Notes under the pieces: model-generated
The model's input: only the letters and a program-made list of their open reading frames with translations
Told to the model about the DNA's origin: nothing
The model's database searches: none
Translations under genes and position numbers: made by a program
Part shown: positions 51,943-63,814 of the stretch, piece by piece
Layout: the number at the start of each line of letters is the position of its first letter
Position numbering within the stretch: the stretch's first letter is position 1
DNA from: Mastigias papua
Lineage: Eukaryota; Cnidaria; Scyphozoa; Rhizostomeae; Mastigiidae
Direction of reading: 5' to 3'
NCBI GenBank assembly: GCA_964019165.1
Contig: OZ025267.1
Span: forward strand, 11,718,889 to 11,782,888
Length of the DNA stretch: 64,000 nucleotides

Positions 51943-54539
51943 TTTAAAGCTGTATATAGTGTAAAAACAGAGACTAAGGCTAATTTGAGTAGGAAACATT
52001 AGCTAAACTACTGGCATCGATGTAACCATAGATGTAAAAGACGTTAAGTGTTTGAGATTGATTCACTTCCACTCAATTTCACTCATACAACAGTATATGC
52101 ACATATTCGCATTGCTTGTGATGGGCCTAAAATACGTATGTGTGCAATGTCTGACAATACAGCAATGACGACAGATCTAATGGTCATATGATATTATAAA
52201 TGCTAGATTCACTGCAGGAATATGCTTAGATTATGTTTTGGAGCTATTACACACGTACTTATAGGGATTGTAGGCCTTGCATGGTATTGTCTGTTTTGCG
52301 ACATGTAAGGCACTTTAAAGCTGTAAGTAGTGTAAAAACGTAGACTAAGGCTAATGTGAGTAGGAAACATTAGCTAAACTACTGGCATCGAAGTAACCAT
52401 AGATGTAAAAGACGTCAAGTGTATGAGATTGACGCACTTCCACTCAATTTTACTCATACAACAGTATATGCACATATTGGCATTGCTTGTGATGGGCCTT
52501 AAATAAGTATGTGTGCAATGTCTGACAATACAGCAATGACGACAGATCTAATGGTCATATGATATTATAAATGCTAGATTCACTGCATGAATATGCTGAG
52601 ATTATGTTTTGGAGCTATTACACACGTACTTATAGGGATTGTACGCCGTGCATAGTAATGTCAGTTTTGCGACATGTAAAGCACTTTAAAGCTGTATATA
52701 GTGTAAAAACAGAGACTAAGGCTAATTTGAGTAGGAAACATTAGCTAAACTTCTGGTATCGATGGAACCATAGATGTAAAAGACGTTAAGTGTATGAGAT
52801 TGACGCACTTCCACTCAATTTCACTCATACAACAGTATATGCACATATTGGCATTGCTTGTGATGGGCCTAAAATACGTATGTGTGCAAGGTCTGACAAT
52901 ACAGCAATGACGACAGATCTGATGGTCATATGATATTATAAATGCTAGATTCACTGCGGGAATATGCTTAGATTATGTTTTGGAGCTATTACACACGTAC
53001 TTATAGTGATTGTAGGCCTTGCATAGTATTGTCAGTTTTGCGACATGTAAAGCACTTTAAAGCTGTATATAGTGTAAACACAGAGAATAAGGCTAATTTG
53101 AGTAGGAAACATTAGCTAAACTACTGGCATCGATGGAACTATAGATGTAAAAGACGTTAAGTGTATGAGATTGACGCACTTCCACTCAATTTCACTCATA
53201 CAACAGTATATGCACATATTGGCATTGCTTGTGATGGGCCTAAAATACGTATGTGTGCAAGGTCTGACAATACAGCAATGACGACAGATCTGATGGTCAT
53301 ATGATATCATAAATGCTAGATTCACTGCAGGAATATGCTTAGATTATGTTTTGGAGCTATTACACACGTACTTATAGTGATTGTAGGCCTTGCATAGTAT
53401 TGTCAGTTTTGCGACATGTAAAGCACTTTAAAGCTGTATATAGTGTAAAAATAGAGACTAAGGCTAACTTGAGTAGGAAACATTAGCTAAACTACTAGCA
53501 TCGATGTAACCATAGATGTAAAAGACGTTAAGTGTATGAGATTGACGCACTTCCACTCAATTTCACTTATACAACAGTATATGCACATATTGGCATTGCT
53601 TGTGATGGGCCTAAAATACGTATGTGTGCAAGGTCTGACAATACAGCAATGACGACAGATCTGATGGTCATATGATATTATAAATGCTAGATTCACTGCA
53701 GGAATATGCTTAGATTATGTTTTGGAGCTATTACAGACGTACTTATAGTGATTGTAGGCCTTGCAGAGTAATGTCAGTTTTGCGACATGTAAAGCACTTT
53801 AAAGCTGTATATAGTATAAAAACAGAGACTAAGGCTAAGTTTAATTGGAAACATTAGCTAAACTACTGGCATCGGTGTAAACATAGACGTAAAAGACGTT
53901 TAGCAGATGAGATTGACGCACTTCCACTCAATTTCACTCATACAACAGTATATGCACATATTGGCATTGCTTGTGATGGGCGTAAAATAAGTATGTGTGC
54001 AATGTCTGACAATACAGCAATGACGACAGAACTAAAGGTTATATGATATTATAAATGCTAGATTCACTGCAGGAATATGCTTAGATTATGTTTTGGAGCT
54101 ATTACACACGTACTTATAGTGATTGTAGGCCTTGCATAGTATTGTCAGTTTTGCGACATGTAAAGCACTTTAAAGCTGTATATAGTGTAAACACAGAGAC
54201 TACGGCTAATTTGAGTAGGAAACATTAGCTAAACTACTGGCATCGATGTAACCATAGATGTAAAAGACGTTAAGTGTATGAGATTGACGCACTTCCACTC
54301 AATGTTACTCATACAACAGTATATGCACATATTGGCATTGCTTGTGATGGGCCTAAAATAGGTATGTGTGCAATGTCTGACAATACAGCAATGACGACAG
54401 AACTAAAGGTTATATGATATTATAAATGCTAGATTCACTGCAGGAATATGCTTAGATTATGTTTTGGAGCTATTACACACGTACTTATAGTGATTGTAGG
54501 CCTTGCATAGTATTGTCAGTTTTGCGACATGTAAAGCAC

Positions 54540-54910
54540 TTTAAAGCTGTATATAGTGTAAACACAGAGACTACGGCTAATTTGAGTAGGAAACATTAGC
54601 TAAACTACTGGCATCGATGTAACCATAGATGTAAAAGACGTTAAGTGTATGAGATTGATTCACTTCCACTCAATTTCACTCATACAACAGTATATGCACA
54701 TATTCGCATTGCTTGTGATGGGCCTAAAATACGTATGTGTGCAAGGTCTGACAATACAGCAATGACGACAGATCTGATGGTCATATGATATCATAAATGC
54801 TAGATTCACTGCAGGAATATGCTTAGATTATGTTTTGGAGCTATTACACACGTACTTATAGTGATTGTAGGCCTTGCATAGTATTGTCAGTTTTGCGACA
54901 TGTAAAGCAC
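54540..54910. repeat. Triple-mosaic monomer M148 (R|X|T), duplicate of M109
   Basis: R on the left, X in the centre including ATTCGC, then CAAGGTC and GATATCATAAATG of T. It differs from M109 (40072) at monomer position 166, where M109 has ATTGGC. One of the pair has therefore been changed by mutation or conversion since the duplication. Confidence 0.82.
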
Positions 54911-57878
54911 TTTAAAGCTGTATATAGTGTAAAAATAGAGACTAAGGCTAATTTGAGTAGGAAACATTAGCTAAACTACTAGCATCGATGTAACCATAGA
55001 TGTAAAAGACGTTAAGTGTATGAGATTGACGCACTTCCACTCAATTTCACTTATACAACAGTATATGCACATATTGGCATTGCTTGTGATGGGCCTAAAA
55101 TACGTATGTGTGCAAGGTCTGACAATACAGCAATGACGACAGATCTGATGGTCATATGATATTATAAATGCTAGATTCACTGCAGGAATATGCTTAGATT
55201 ATGTTTTGGAGCTATTACAGACGTACTTATAGTGATTGTAGGCCTTGCAGAGTAATGTCAGTTTTGCGACATGTAAAGCACTTTAAAGCTGTATATAGTA
55301 TAAAAACAGAGACTAAGGCTAAGTTTAATTGGAAACATTAGCTAAACTACTGGCATCGGTGTAAACATAGACGTAAAAGACGTTTAGCAGATGAGATTGA
55401 CGCACTTCCACTCAATTTCACTCATACAACAGTATATGCACATATTGGCATTGCTTGTGATGGGCCTAAAATAAGTATGTGTGCAATGTCTGACAATACA
55501 GCAATGACGACAGAACTAAAGGTTATATGATATTATAAATGCTAGATTCACTGCAGGAATATGCTTAGATTATGTTTTGGAGCTATTACACACGTACTTA
55601 TAGTGATTGTAGGCCTTGCATAGTATTGTCAGTTTTGCGACATGTAAAGCACTTTAAAGCTGTATATAGTGTAAACACAGAGACTACGGCTAATTTGAGT
55701 AGGAAACATTAGCTAAACTACTGGCATCGATGTAACCATAGATGTAAAAGACGTTAAGTGTATGAGATTGACGCACTTCCACTTAATGTTACTCATACAA
55801 CAGTATATGCACATATTGGCATTGCTTGTGATGGGCCTAAAATAGGTATGTGTGCAATGTCTGACAATACAGCAATGACGACAGAACTAAAGGTTATATG
55901 ATATTATAAATGCTAGATTCACTGCAGGAATATGCTTAGATTATGTTTTGGAGCTATTACACACGTACTTATAGTGATTGTAGGCCTTGCATAGTATTGT
56001 CAGTTTTGCGACATGTAAAGCACTTTAAAGCTGTATATAGTGTAAACACAGAGACTACGGCTAATTTGAGTAGGAAACATTAGCTAAACTACTGGCATCG
56101 ATGTAACCATAGATGTAAAAGACGTTAAGTGTATGAGATTGACGCACTTCCACTCAATGTTACTCATACAACAGTATATGCACATATTGGCATTGCTTGT
56201 GATGGGCCTAAAATAGGTATGTGTGCAATGTCTGACAATACAGCAATGACGACAGAACTAAAGGTTATATGATATTATAAATGCTAGATTCACTGCAGGA
56301 ATATGCTTAGATTATGTTTTGGAGCTATTACACACGTACTTATAGTGATTGTAGGCCTTGCATAGTATTGTCAGTTTTGCGACATGTAAAGCACTTTAAA
56401 GCTGTATATAGTGTAAAAACAGAGACTAAGGCTAATTTGAGTAGGAAACATTAGCTAAACTACTGGCATCGATGTAACCATAGATGTAAAAGACGTTAAA
56501 AGTATGAGATTGACGCACTTCCACTCAATTTCACTCATACAACAGTATATGCACATATTGGCATTGCTTGTGATGGGCCTAAAATACGTATGTGTGCAAG
56601 GTCTGACAATACAGCAATGACGACAGATCTGATGGTCATATGATATTATAAATGCTAGATTCACTGCAGGAATAAGCTTAGATTATGTTTTGGAGCTATT
56701 ACACACGTACTTATAGTGATTGTAGGCCTTGCATAGTATTGTCAGTTTTGCGACATGTAAAGCACTTTAAAGCTGTATATAGTGTAAAAATAGAGACTAA
56801 GGCTAATTTGAGTAGGAAACATTAGCTAAACTACTAGCATCGATGTAACCATAGATGTAAAAGACGTTAAGTGTATGAGATTGACGCACTTCCACTCAAT
56901 TTCACTTATACAACAGTATATGCACATATTGGCATTGCTTGTGATGGGCCTAAAATACGTATGTGTGCAAGGTCTGACAATACAGCAATGACGACAGATC
57001 TGATGGTCATATGATATTATAAATGCTAGATTCACTGCAGGAATATGCTTAGATTATGTTTTGGAGCTATTACAGACGTACCTATAGTGATTGTAGGCCT
57101 TGCAGAGTAATGTCAGTTTTGCGACATGTAAAGCACTTTAAAGCTGTATATAGTATAAAAACAGAGACTAAGGCTAAGTTTAATTGGAAACATTAGCTAA
57201 ACTACTGGCATCGGTGTAAACATAGACGTAAAAGACGTTTAGCAGATGAGATTGACGCACTTCCACTCAATTTCACTCATACAACAGTATATGCACATAT
57301 TGGCATTGCTTGTGATGGGCCTAAAATAAGTATGTGTGCAATGTCTGACAATACAGCAATGACGACAGAACTAAAGGTTATATGATATTATAAATGCTAG
57401 ATTCACTGCAGGAATATGCTTAGATTATGTTTTGGAGCTATTACACACGTACTTATAGTGATTGTAGGCCTTGCATAGTATTGTCAGTTTTGCGACATGT
57501 AAAGCACTTTAAAGCTGTATATAGTGTAAACACAGAGACTACGGCTAATTTGAGTAGGAAACATTAGCTAAACTACTGGCATCGATGTAACCATAGATGT
57601 AAAAGACGTTAAGTGTATGAGATTGACGCACTTCCACTCAATGTTACTCATACAACAGTATATGCACATATTGGCATTGCTTGTGATGGGCCTAAAATAG
57701 GTATGTGTGCAATGTCTGACAATACAGCAATGACGACAGAACTAAAGGTTATATGATATTATAAATGCTAGATTCACTGCAGGAATATGCTTAGATTATG
57801 TTTTGGAGCTATTACACACGTACTTATAGTGATTGTAGGCCTTGCATAGTATTGTCAGTTTTGCGACATGTAAAGCAC

Positions 57879-58249
57879 TTTAAAGCTGTATATAGTGTAA
57901 ACACAGAGACTACGGCTAATTTGAGTAGGAAACATTAGCTAAACTACTGGCATCGATGTAACCATAGATGTAAAAGACGTTAAGTGTATGAGATTGACGC
58001 ACTTCCACTCAATTTCACTCATACAACAGTATATGCACATATTGGCATTGCTTGTGATGGGCCTAAAATACGTATGTGTGCAAGGTCTGACAATACAGCA
58101 ATGACGACAGATCTGATGGTCATATGATATTATAAATGCTAGATTCACTGCAGGAATATGCTTAGATTATGTTTTGGAGCTATTACACACGTACTTATAG
58201 TGATTGTAGGCGTTGCATAGTATTGTCAGTTTTGCGACATGTAAAGCAC
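57879..58249. repeat. Hybrid monomer M157 (R|W), duplicate of M118
   Basis: It has the same composition as the monomer at 43410: R left end (ACTACGGC), A/W remainder, GGCGTTGC near the right end. It is followed by X in both places. Confidence 0.82.
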
Positions 58250-59733
58250 TTTAAAGCTGTATATAGTGTAAAAACAGAGACTAAGGCTAATTTGAGTAGG
58301 AAACATTAGCTAAACTACTGGCATCGATGTAACCATAGATGTAAAAGACGTTAAGTGTATGAGATTGATTCACTTCCACTCAATTTCACTCATACAACAG
58401 TATATGCACATATTCGCATTGCTTGTGATGGGCCTAAAATACGTATGTGTGCAATGTCTGACAATACAGCAATGACGACAGATCTAATGGTCATATGATA
58501 TTATAAATGCTAGATTCACTGCAGGAATATGCTTAGATTATGTTTTGGAGCTATTACACACGTACTTATAGGGATTGTAGGCCTTGCATGGTATTGTCTG
58601 TTTTGCGACATGTAAGGCACTTTAAAGCTGTAAGTAGTGTAAAAACGTAGACTAAGGCTAATGTGAGTAGGAAACATTAGCTAAACTACTGGCATCGAAG
58701 TAACCATAGATGTAAAAGACGTCAAGTGTATGAGATTGACGCACTTCCACTCAATTTTACTCATACAACAGTATATGCACATATTGGCATTGCTTGTGAT
58801 GGGCCTTAAATAAGTATGTGTGCAATGTCTGACAATACAGCAATGACGACAGATCTAATGGTCATATGATATTATAAATGCTAGATTCACTGCATGAATA
58901 TGCTGAGATTATGTTTTGGAGCTATTACACACGTACTTATAGGGATTGTACGCCGTGCATAGTAATGTCAGTTTTGCGACATGTAAAGCACTTTAAAGCT
59001 GTATATAGTGTAAAAACAGAGACTAAGGCTAATTTGAGTAGGAAACATTAGCTAAACTTCTGGTATCGATGGAACCATAGATGTAAAAGACGTTAAGTGT
59101 ATGAGATTGACGCACTTCCACTCAATTTCACTCATACAACAGTATATGCACATATTGGCATTGCTTGTGATGGGCCTAAAATACGTATGTGTGCAAGGTC
59201 TGACAATACAGCATTGACGACAGATCTGATGGTCATATGATATTATAAATGCTAGATTCACTGCGGGAATATGCTTAGATTATGTTTTGGAGCTATTACA
59301 CACGTACTTATAGTGATTGTAGGCCTTGCATAGTATTGTCAGTTTTGCGACATGTAAAGCACTTTAAAGCTGTATATAGTGTAAACACAGAGAATAAGGC
59401 TAATTTGAGTAGGAAACATTAGCTAAACTACTGGCATCGATGGAACTATAGATGTAAAAGACGTTAAGTGTATGAGATTGACGCACTTCCACTCAATTTC
59501 ACTCATACAACAGTATATGCACATATTGGCATTGCTTGTGATGGGCCTAAAATACGTATGTGTGCAAGGTCTGACAATACAGCAATGACGACAGATCTGA
59601 TGGTCATATGATATCATAAATGCTAGATTCACTGCAGGAATATGCTTAGATTATGTTTTGGAGCTATTACACACGTACTTATAGTGATTGTAGGCGTTGC
59701 ATAGTATTGTCAGTTTTGCGACATGTAAAGCAC
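58250..59733. repeat. Truncated unit X-Y-E-(T|W) (M158-M161)
   Basis: Monomers at 58250, 58621, 58992 and 59363. The first three continue the long duplication (they match X-Y-E at 43781-44893 apart from the mosaic centre of that Y). The fourth starts as T (GATGGAACTATAG, GATATCATAAATG) but ends with the W marker GGCGTTGC, and X follows immediately. U-V-R-R-W of the 10-mer is missing. Confidence 0.84.
59363..59733. repeat. Hybrid monomer M161, T left part with W right end
   Basis: T markers extend to GATATCATAAATG at about monomer position 253; GGCGTTGC near 334 is from W or the R|W hybrid. The switch lies between about 59615 and 59696. It explains the loss of six monomers from the 10-mer in one step. 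Confidence 0.78.
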
Positions 59734-60846
59734 TTTAAAGCTGTATATAGTGTAAAAACAGAGACTAAGGCTAATTTGAGTAGGAAACATTAGCTAAACT
59801 ACTGGCATCGATGTAACCATAGATGTAAAAGACGTTAAGTGTATGAGATTGATTCACTTCCACTCAATTTCACTCATACAACAGTATATGCACATATTCG
59901 CATTGCTTGTGATGGGCCTAAAATACGTATGTGTGCAATGTCTGACAATACAGCAATGACGACAGATCTAATGGTCATATGATATTATAAATGCTAGATT
60001 CACTGCAGGAATATGCTTAGATTATGTTTTGGAGCTATTACACACGTACTTATAGGGATTGTAGGCCTTGCATGGTATTGTCTGTTTTGCGACATGTAAG
60101 GCACTTTAAAGCTGTAAGTAGTGTAAAAACGTAGACTAAGGCTAATGTGAGTAGGAAACATTAGCTAAACTACTGGCATCGAAGTAACCATAGATGTAAA
60201 AGACGTCAAGTGTATGAGATTGACGCACTTCCACTCAATTTTACTCATACAACAGTATATGCACATATTGGCATTGCTTGTGATGGGCCTTAAATAAGTA
60301 TGTGTGCAATGTCTGACAATACAGCAATGACGACAGATCTAATGGTCATATGATATTATAAATGCTAGATTCACTGCATGAATATGCTGAGATTATGTTT
60401 TGGAGCTATTACACACGTACTTATAGGGATTGTACGCCGTGCATAGTAATGTCAGTTTTGCGACATGTAAAGCACTTTAAAGCTGTATATAGTGTAAAAA
60501 CAGAGACTAAGGCTAATTTGAGTAGGAAACATTAGCTAAACTTCTGGTATCGATGGAACCATAGATGTAAAAGACGTTAAGTGTATGAGATTGACGCACT
60601 TCCACTCAATTTCACTCATACAACAGTATATGCACATATTGGCATTGCTTGTGATGGGCCTAAAATACGTATGTGTGCAAGGTCTGACAATACAGCATTG
60701 ACGACAGATCTGATGGTCATATGATATTATAAATGCTAGATTCACTGCGGGAATATGCTTAGATTATGTTTTGGAGCTATTACACACGTACTTATAGTGA
60801 TTGTAGGCCTTGCATAGTATTGTCAGTTTTGCGACATGTAAAGCAC

Positions 60847-61217
60847 TTTAAAGCTGTATATAGTGTAAAAATAGAGACTAAGGCTAATTTGAGTAGGAAA
60901 CATTAGCTAAACTACTAGCATCGATGTAACCATAGATGTAAAAGACGTTAAGTGTATGAGATTGACGCACTTCCACTCAATTTCACTTATACAACAGTAT
61001 ATGCACATATTGGCATTGCTTGTGATGGGCCTAAAATACGTATGTGTGCAATGTCTGACAATACAGCAATGACGACAGAACTAAAGGTTATATGATATTA
61101 TAAATGCTAGATTCACTGCAGGAATATGCTTAGATTATGTTTTGGAGCTATTACACACGTACTTATAGTGATTGTAGGCCTTGCATAGTATTGTCAGTTT
61201 TGCGACATGTAAAGCAC
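60847..61217. repeat. Hybrid monomer M165, U left part with V or R right part
   Basis: AAAATAGAGAC, ACTAGCATCG, TTCACTTATAC and AATACG are U. CAATGTC, GAACTAAAGG and GTTATATG are V or R. The switch lies between about 61040 and 61052. Confidence 0.8.
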
Positions 61218-61588
61218 TTTAAAGCTGTATATAGTGTAAACACAGAGACTACGGCTAATTTGAGTAGGAAACATTAGCTAAACTACTGGCATCGATGTAA
61301 CCATAGATGTAAAAGACGTTAAGTGTATGAGATTGACGCACTTCCACTCAATGTTACTCATACAACAGTATATGCACATATTGGCATTGCTTGTGATGGG
61401 CCTAAAATAGGTATGTGTGCAATGTCTGACAATACAGCAATGACGACAGAACTAAAGGTTATATGATATTATAAATGCTAGATTCACTGCAGGAATATGC
61501 TTAGATTATGTTTTGGAGCTATTACACACGTACTTATAGTGATTGTAGGCCTTGCATAGTATTGTCAGTTTTGCGACATGTAAAGCAC

Positions 61589-61959
61589 TTTAAAGCTGTA
61601 TATAGTGTAAACACAGAGACTACGGCTAATTTGAGTAGGAAACATTAGCTAAACTACTGGCATCGATGTAACCATAGATGTAAAAGACGTTAAGTGTATG
61701 AGATTGATTCACTTCCACTCAATTTCACTCATACAACAGTATATGCACATATTCGCATTGCTTGTGATGGGCCTAAAATACGTATGTGTGCAATGTCTGA
61801 CAATACAGCAATGACGACAGATCTAATGGTCATATGATATTATAAATGCTAGATTCACTGCAGGAATATGCTTAGATTATGTTTTGGAGCTATTACACAC
61901 GTACTTATAGGGATTGTAGGCCTTGCATGGTATTGTCTGTTTTGCGACATGTAAGGCAC
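61589..61959. repeat. Hybrid monomer M167, R left end with X remainder
   Basis: GTAAACACAGAGACTACGG is R. TTGATTCAC, ATTCGC, CAATGTC, CTAATGG, GCATGGTATTGTCTG and the AAGGCAC right end are X. The left joint resembles that of M109 and M148, but this copy keeps X to its end. Confidence 0.8.
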
Positions 61960-63814
61960 TTTAAAGCTGTAAGTAGTGTAAAAACGTAGACTAAGGCTAA
62001 TGTGAGTAGGAAACATTAGCTAAACTACTGGCATCGAAGTAACCATAGATGTAAAAGACGTCAAGTGTATGAGATTGACGCACTTCCACTCAATTTTACT
62101 CATACAACAGTATATGCACATATTGGCATTGCTTGTGATGGGCCTTAAATAAGTATGTGTGCAATGTCTGACAATACAGCAATGACGACAGATCTAATGG
62201 TCATATGATATTATAAATGCTAGATTCACTGCATGAATATGCTGAGATTATGTTTTGGAGCTATTACACACGTACTTATAGGGATTGTAGGCCGTGCATA
62301 GTAATGTCAGTTTTGCGACATGTAAAGCACTTTAAAGCTGTATATAGTGTAAAAACAGAGACTAAGGCTAATTTGAGTAGGAAACATTAGCTAAACTTCT
62401 GGTATCGATGGAACCATAGATGTAAAAGACGTTAAGTGTATGAGATTGACGCACTTCCACTCAATTTCACTCATACAACAGTATATGCACATATTGGCAT
62501 TGCTTGTGATGGGCCTAAAATACGTATGTGTGCAAGGTCTGACAATGCAGCAATGACGACAGATCTGATGGTCATATGATATTATAAATGCTAGATTCAC
62601 TGCGGGAATATGCTTAGATTATGTTTTGGAGCTATTACACACGTACTTATAGTGATTGTAGGCCTTGCATAGTATTGTCAGTTTTGCGACATGTAAAGCA
62701 CTTTAAAGCTGTATATAGTGTAAACACAGAGAATAAGGCTAATTTGAGTAGGAAACATTAGCTAAACTACTGGCATCGATGGAACTATAGATGTAAAAGA
62801 CGTTAAGTGTATGAGATTGACGCACTTCCACTCAATTTCACTCATACAACAGTATATGCACATATTGGCATTGCTTGTGATGGGCCTAAAATACGTATGT
62901 GTGCAAGGTCTGACAATACAGCAATGACGACAGATCTGATGGTCATATGATATCATAAATGCTAGATTCACTGCAGGAATATGCTTAGATTATGTTTTGG
63001 AGCTATTACACACGTACTTATAGTGATTGTAGGCCTTGCATAGTATTGTCAGTTTTGCGACATGTAAAGCACTTTAAAGCTGTATATAGTGTAAAAATAG
63101 AGACTAAGGCTAATTTGAGTAGGAAACATTAGCTAAACTACTAGCATCGATGTAACCATAGATGTAAAAGACGTTAAGTGTATGAGATTGACGCACTTCC
63201 ACTCAATTTCACTTATACAACAGTATATGCACATATTGGCATTGCTTGTGATGGGCCTAAAATACGTATGTGTGCAAGGTCTGACAATACAGCAATGACG
63301 ACAGATCTGATGGTCATATGATATTATAAATGCTAGATTCACTGCAGGAATATGCTTAGATTATGTTTTGGAGCTATTACAGACGTACTTATAGTGATTG
63401 TAGGCCTTGCAGAGTAATGTCAGTTTTGCGACATGTAAAGCACTTTAAAGCTGTATATAGTATAAAAACAGAGACTAAGGCTAAGTTTAATTGGAAACAT
63501 TAGCTAAACTACTGGCATCGGTGTAAACATAGACGTAAAAGACGTTTAGCAGATGAGATTGACGCACTTCCACTCAATTTCACTCATACAACAGTATATG
63601 CACATATTGGCATTGCTTGTGATGGGCCTAAAATAAGTATGTGTGCAATGTCTGACAATACAGCAATGACGACAGAACTAAAGGTTATATGATATTATAA
63701 ATGCTAGATTCACTGCAGGAATATGCTTAGATTATGTTTTGGAGCTATTACACACGTACTTATAGTGATTGTAGGCCTTGCATAGTATTGTCAGTTTTGC
63801 GACATGTAAAGCAC
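61960..63814. repeat. Unit Y-E-T-U-V (M168-M172)
   Basis: Monomers at 61960, 62331, 62702, 63073 and 63444. The Y ends in GTAGGCCGTGC, not the GTACGCCGTGC of the other Y copies. The E has a private ACAATGCAGC. After V the next monomer is X, so R-R-W-W is missing. By coincidence the length equals that of the region I pentamer, but the members are different. Confidence 0.84.

Larger units (their letters stand above)
51943..58249. repeat. Region IV 17-monomer rearranged unit, copy 2 (M141-M157)
   Basis: Order X-Y-E-T-U-V-R-(R|X|T)-U-V-R-R-W-U-V-R-(R|W), 6,307 bp, the same as 37475-43780. Shared rare markers prove common origin: GTGTTTGAG in the first X, CCACTTAATG in the R at 55653 and 41185, and both hybrids. 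Differences I noticed are only about a dozen single bases and the deletion in M113; for example GGCTAACTTGAG at 53427, GGGCGTAAAATAAG at 53798, ATAAGCTTAG at 56395 (a new HindIII site) and ACCTATAG at 56766. Confidence 0.88.
59734..61959. repeat. Truncated unit X-Y-E-(U|V)-R-(R|X) (M162-M167)
   Basis: Monomers at 59734, 60105, 60476, 60847, 61218 and 61589; 2,226 bp. T is absent, U and V are merged into one hybrid, and the last R is merged with the next X. The E has ACAGCATTGACG like the E at 58992, so the X-Y-E part is a local duplicate of the preceding unit. Confidence 0.84.

Noticed and set aside
61..63342. Dozens of near-identical 69-77 residue minus-strand open frames as a gene family
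   Set aside because: They start with GTG, are closed in whole monomer types by single substitutions, and vary exactly as the underlying repeat varies. A homogenised repeat will conserve any chance frame.
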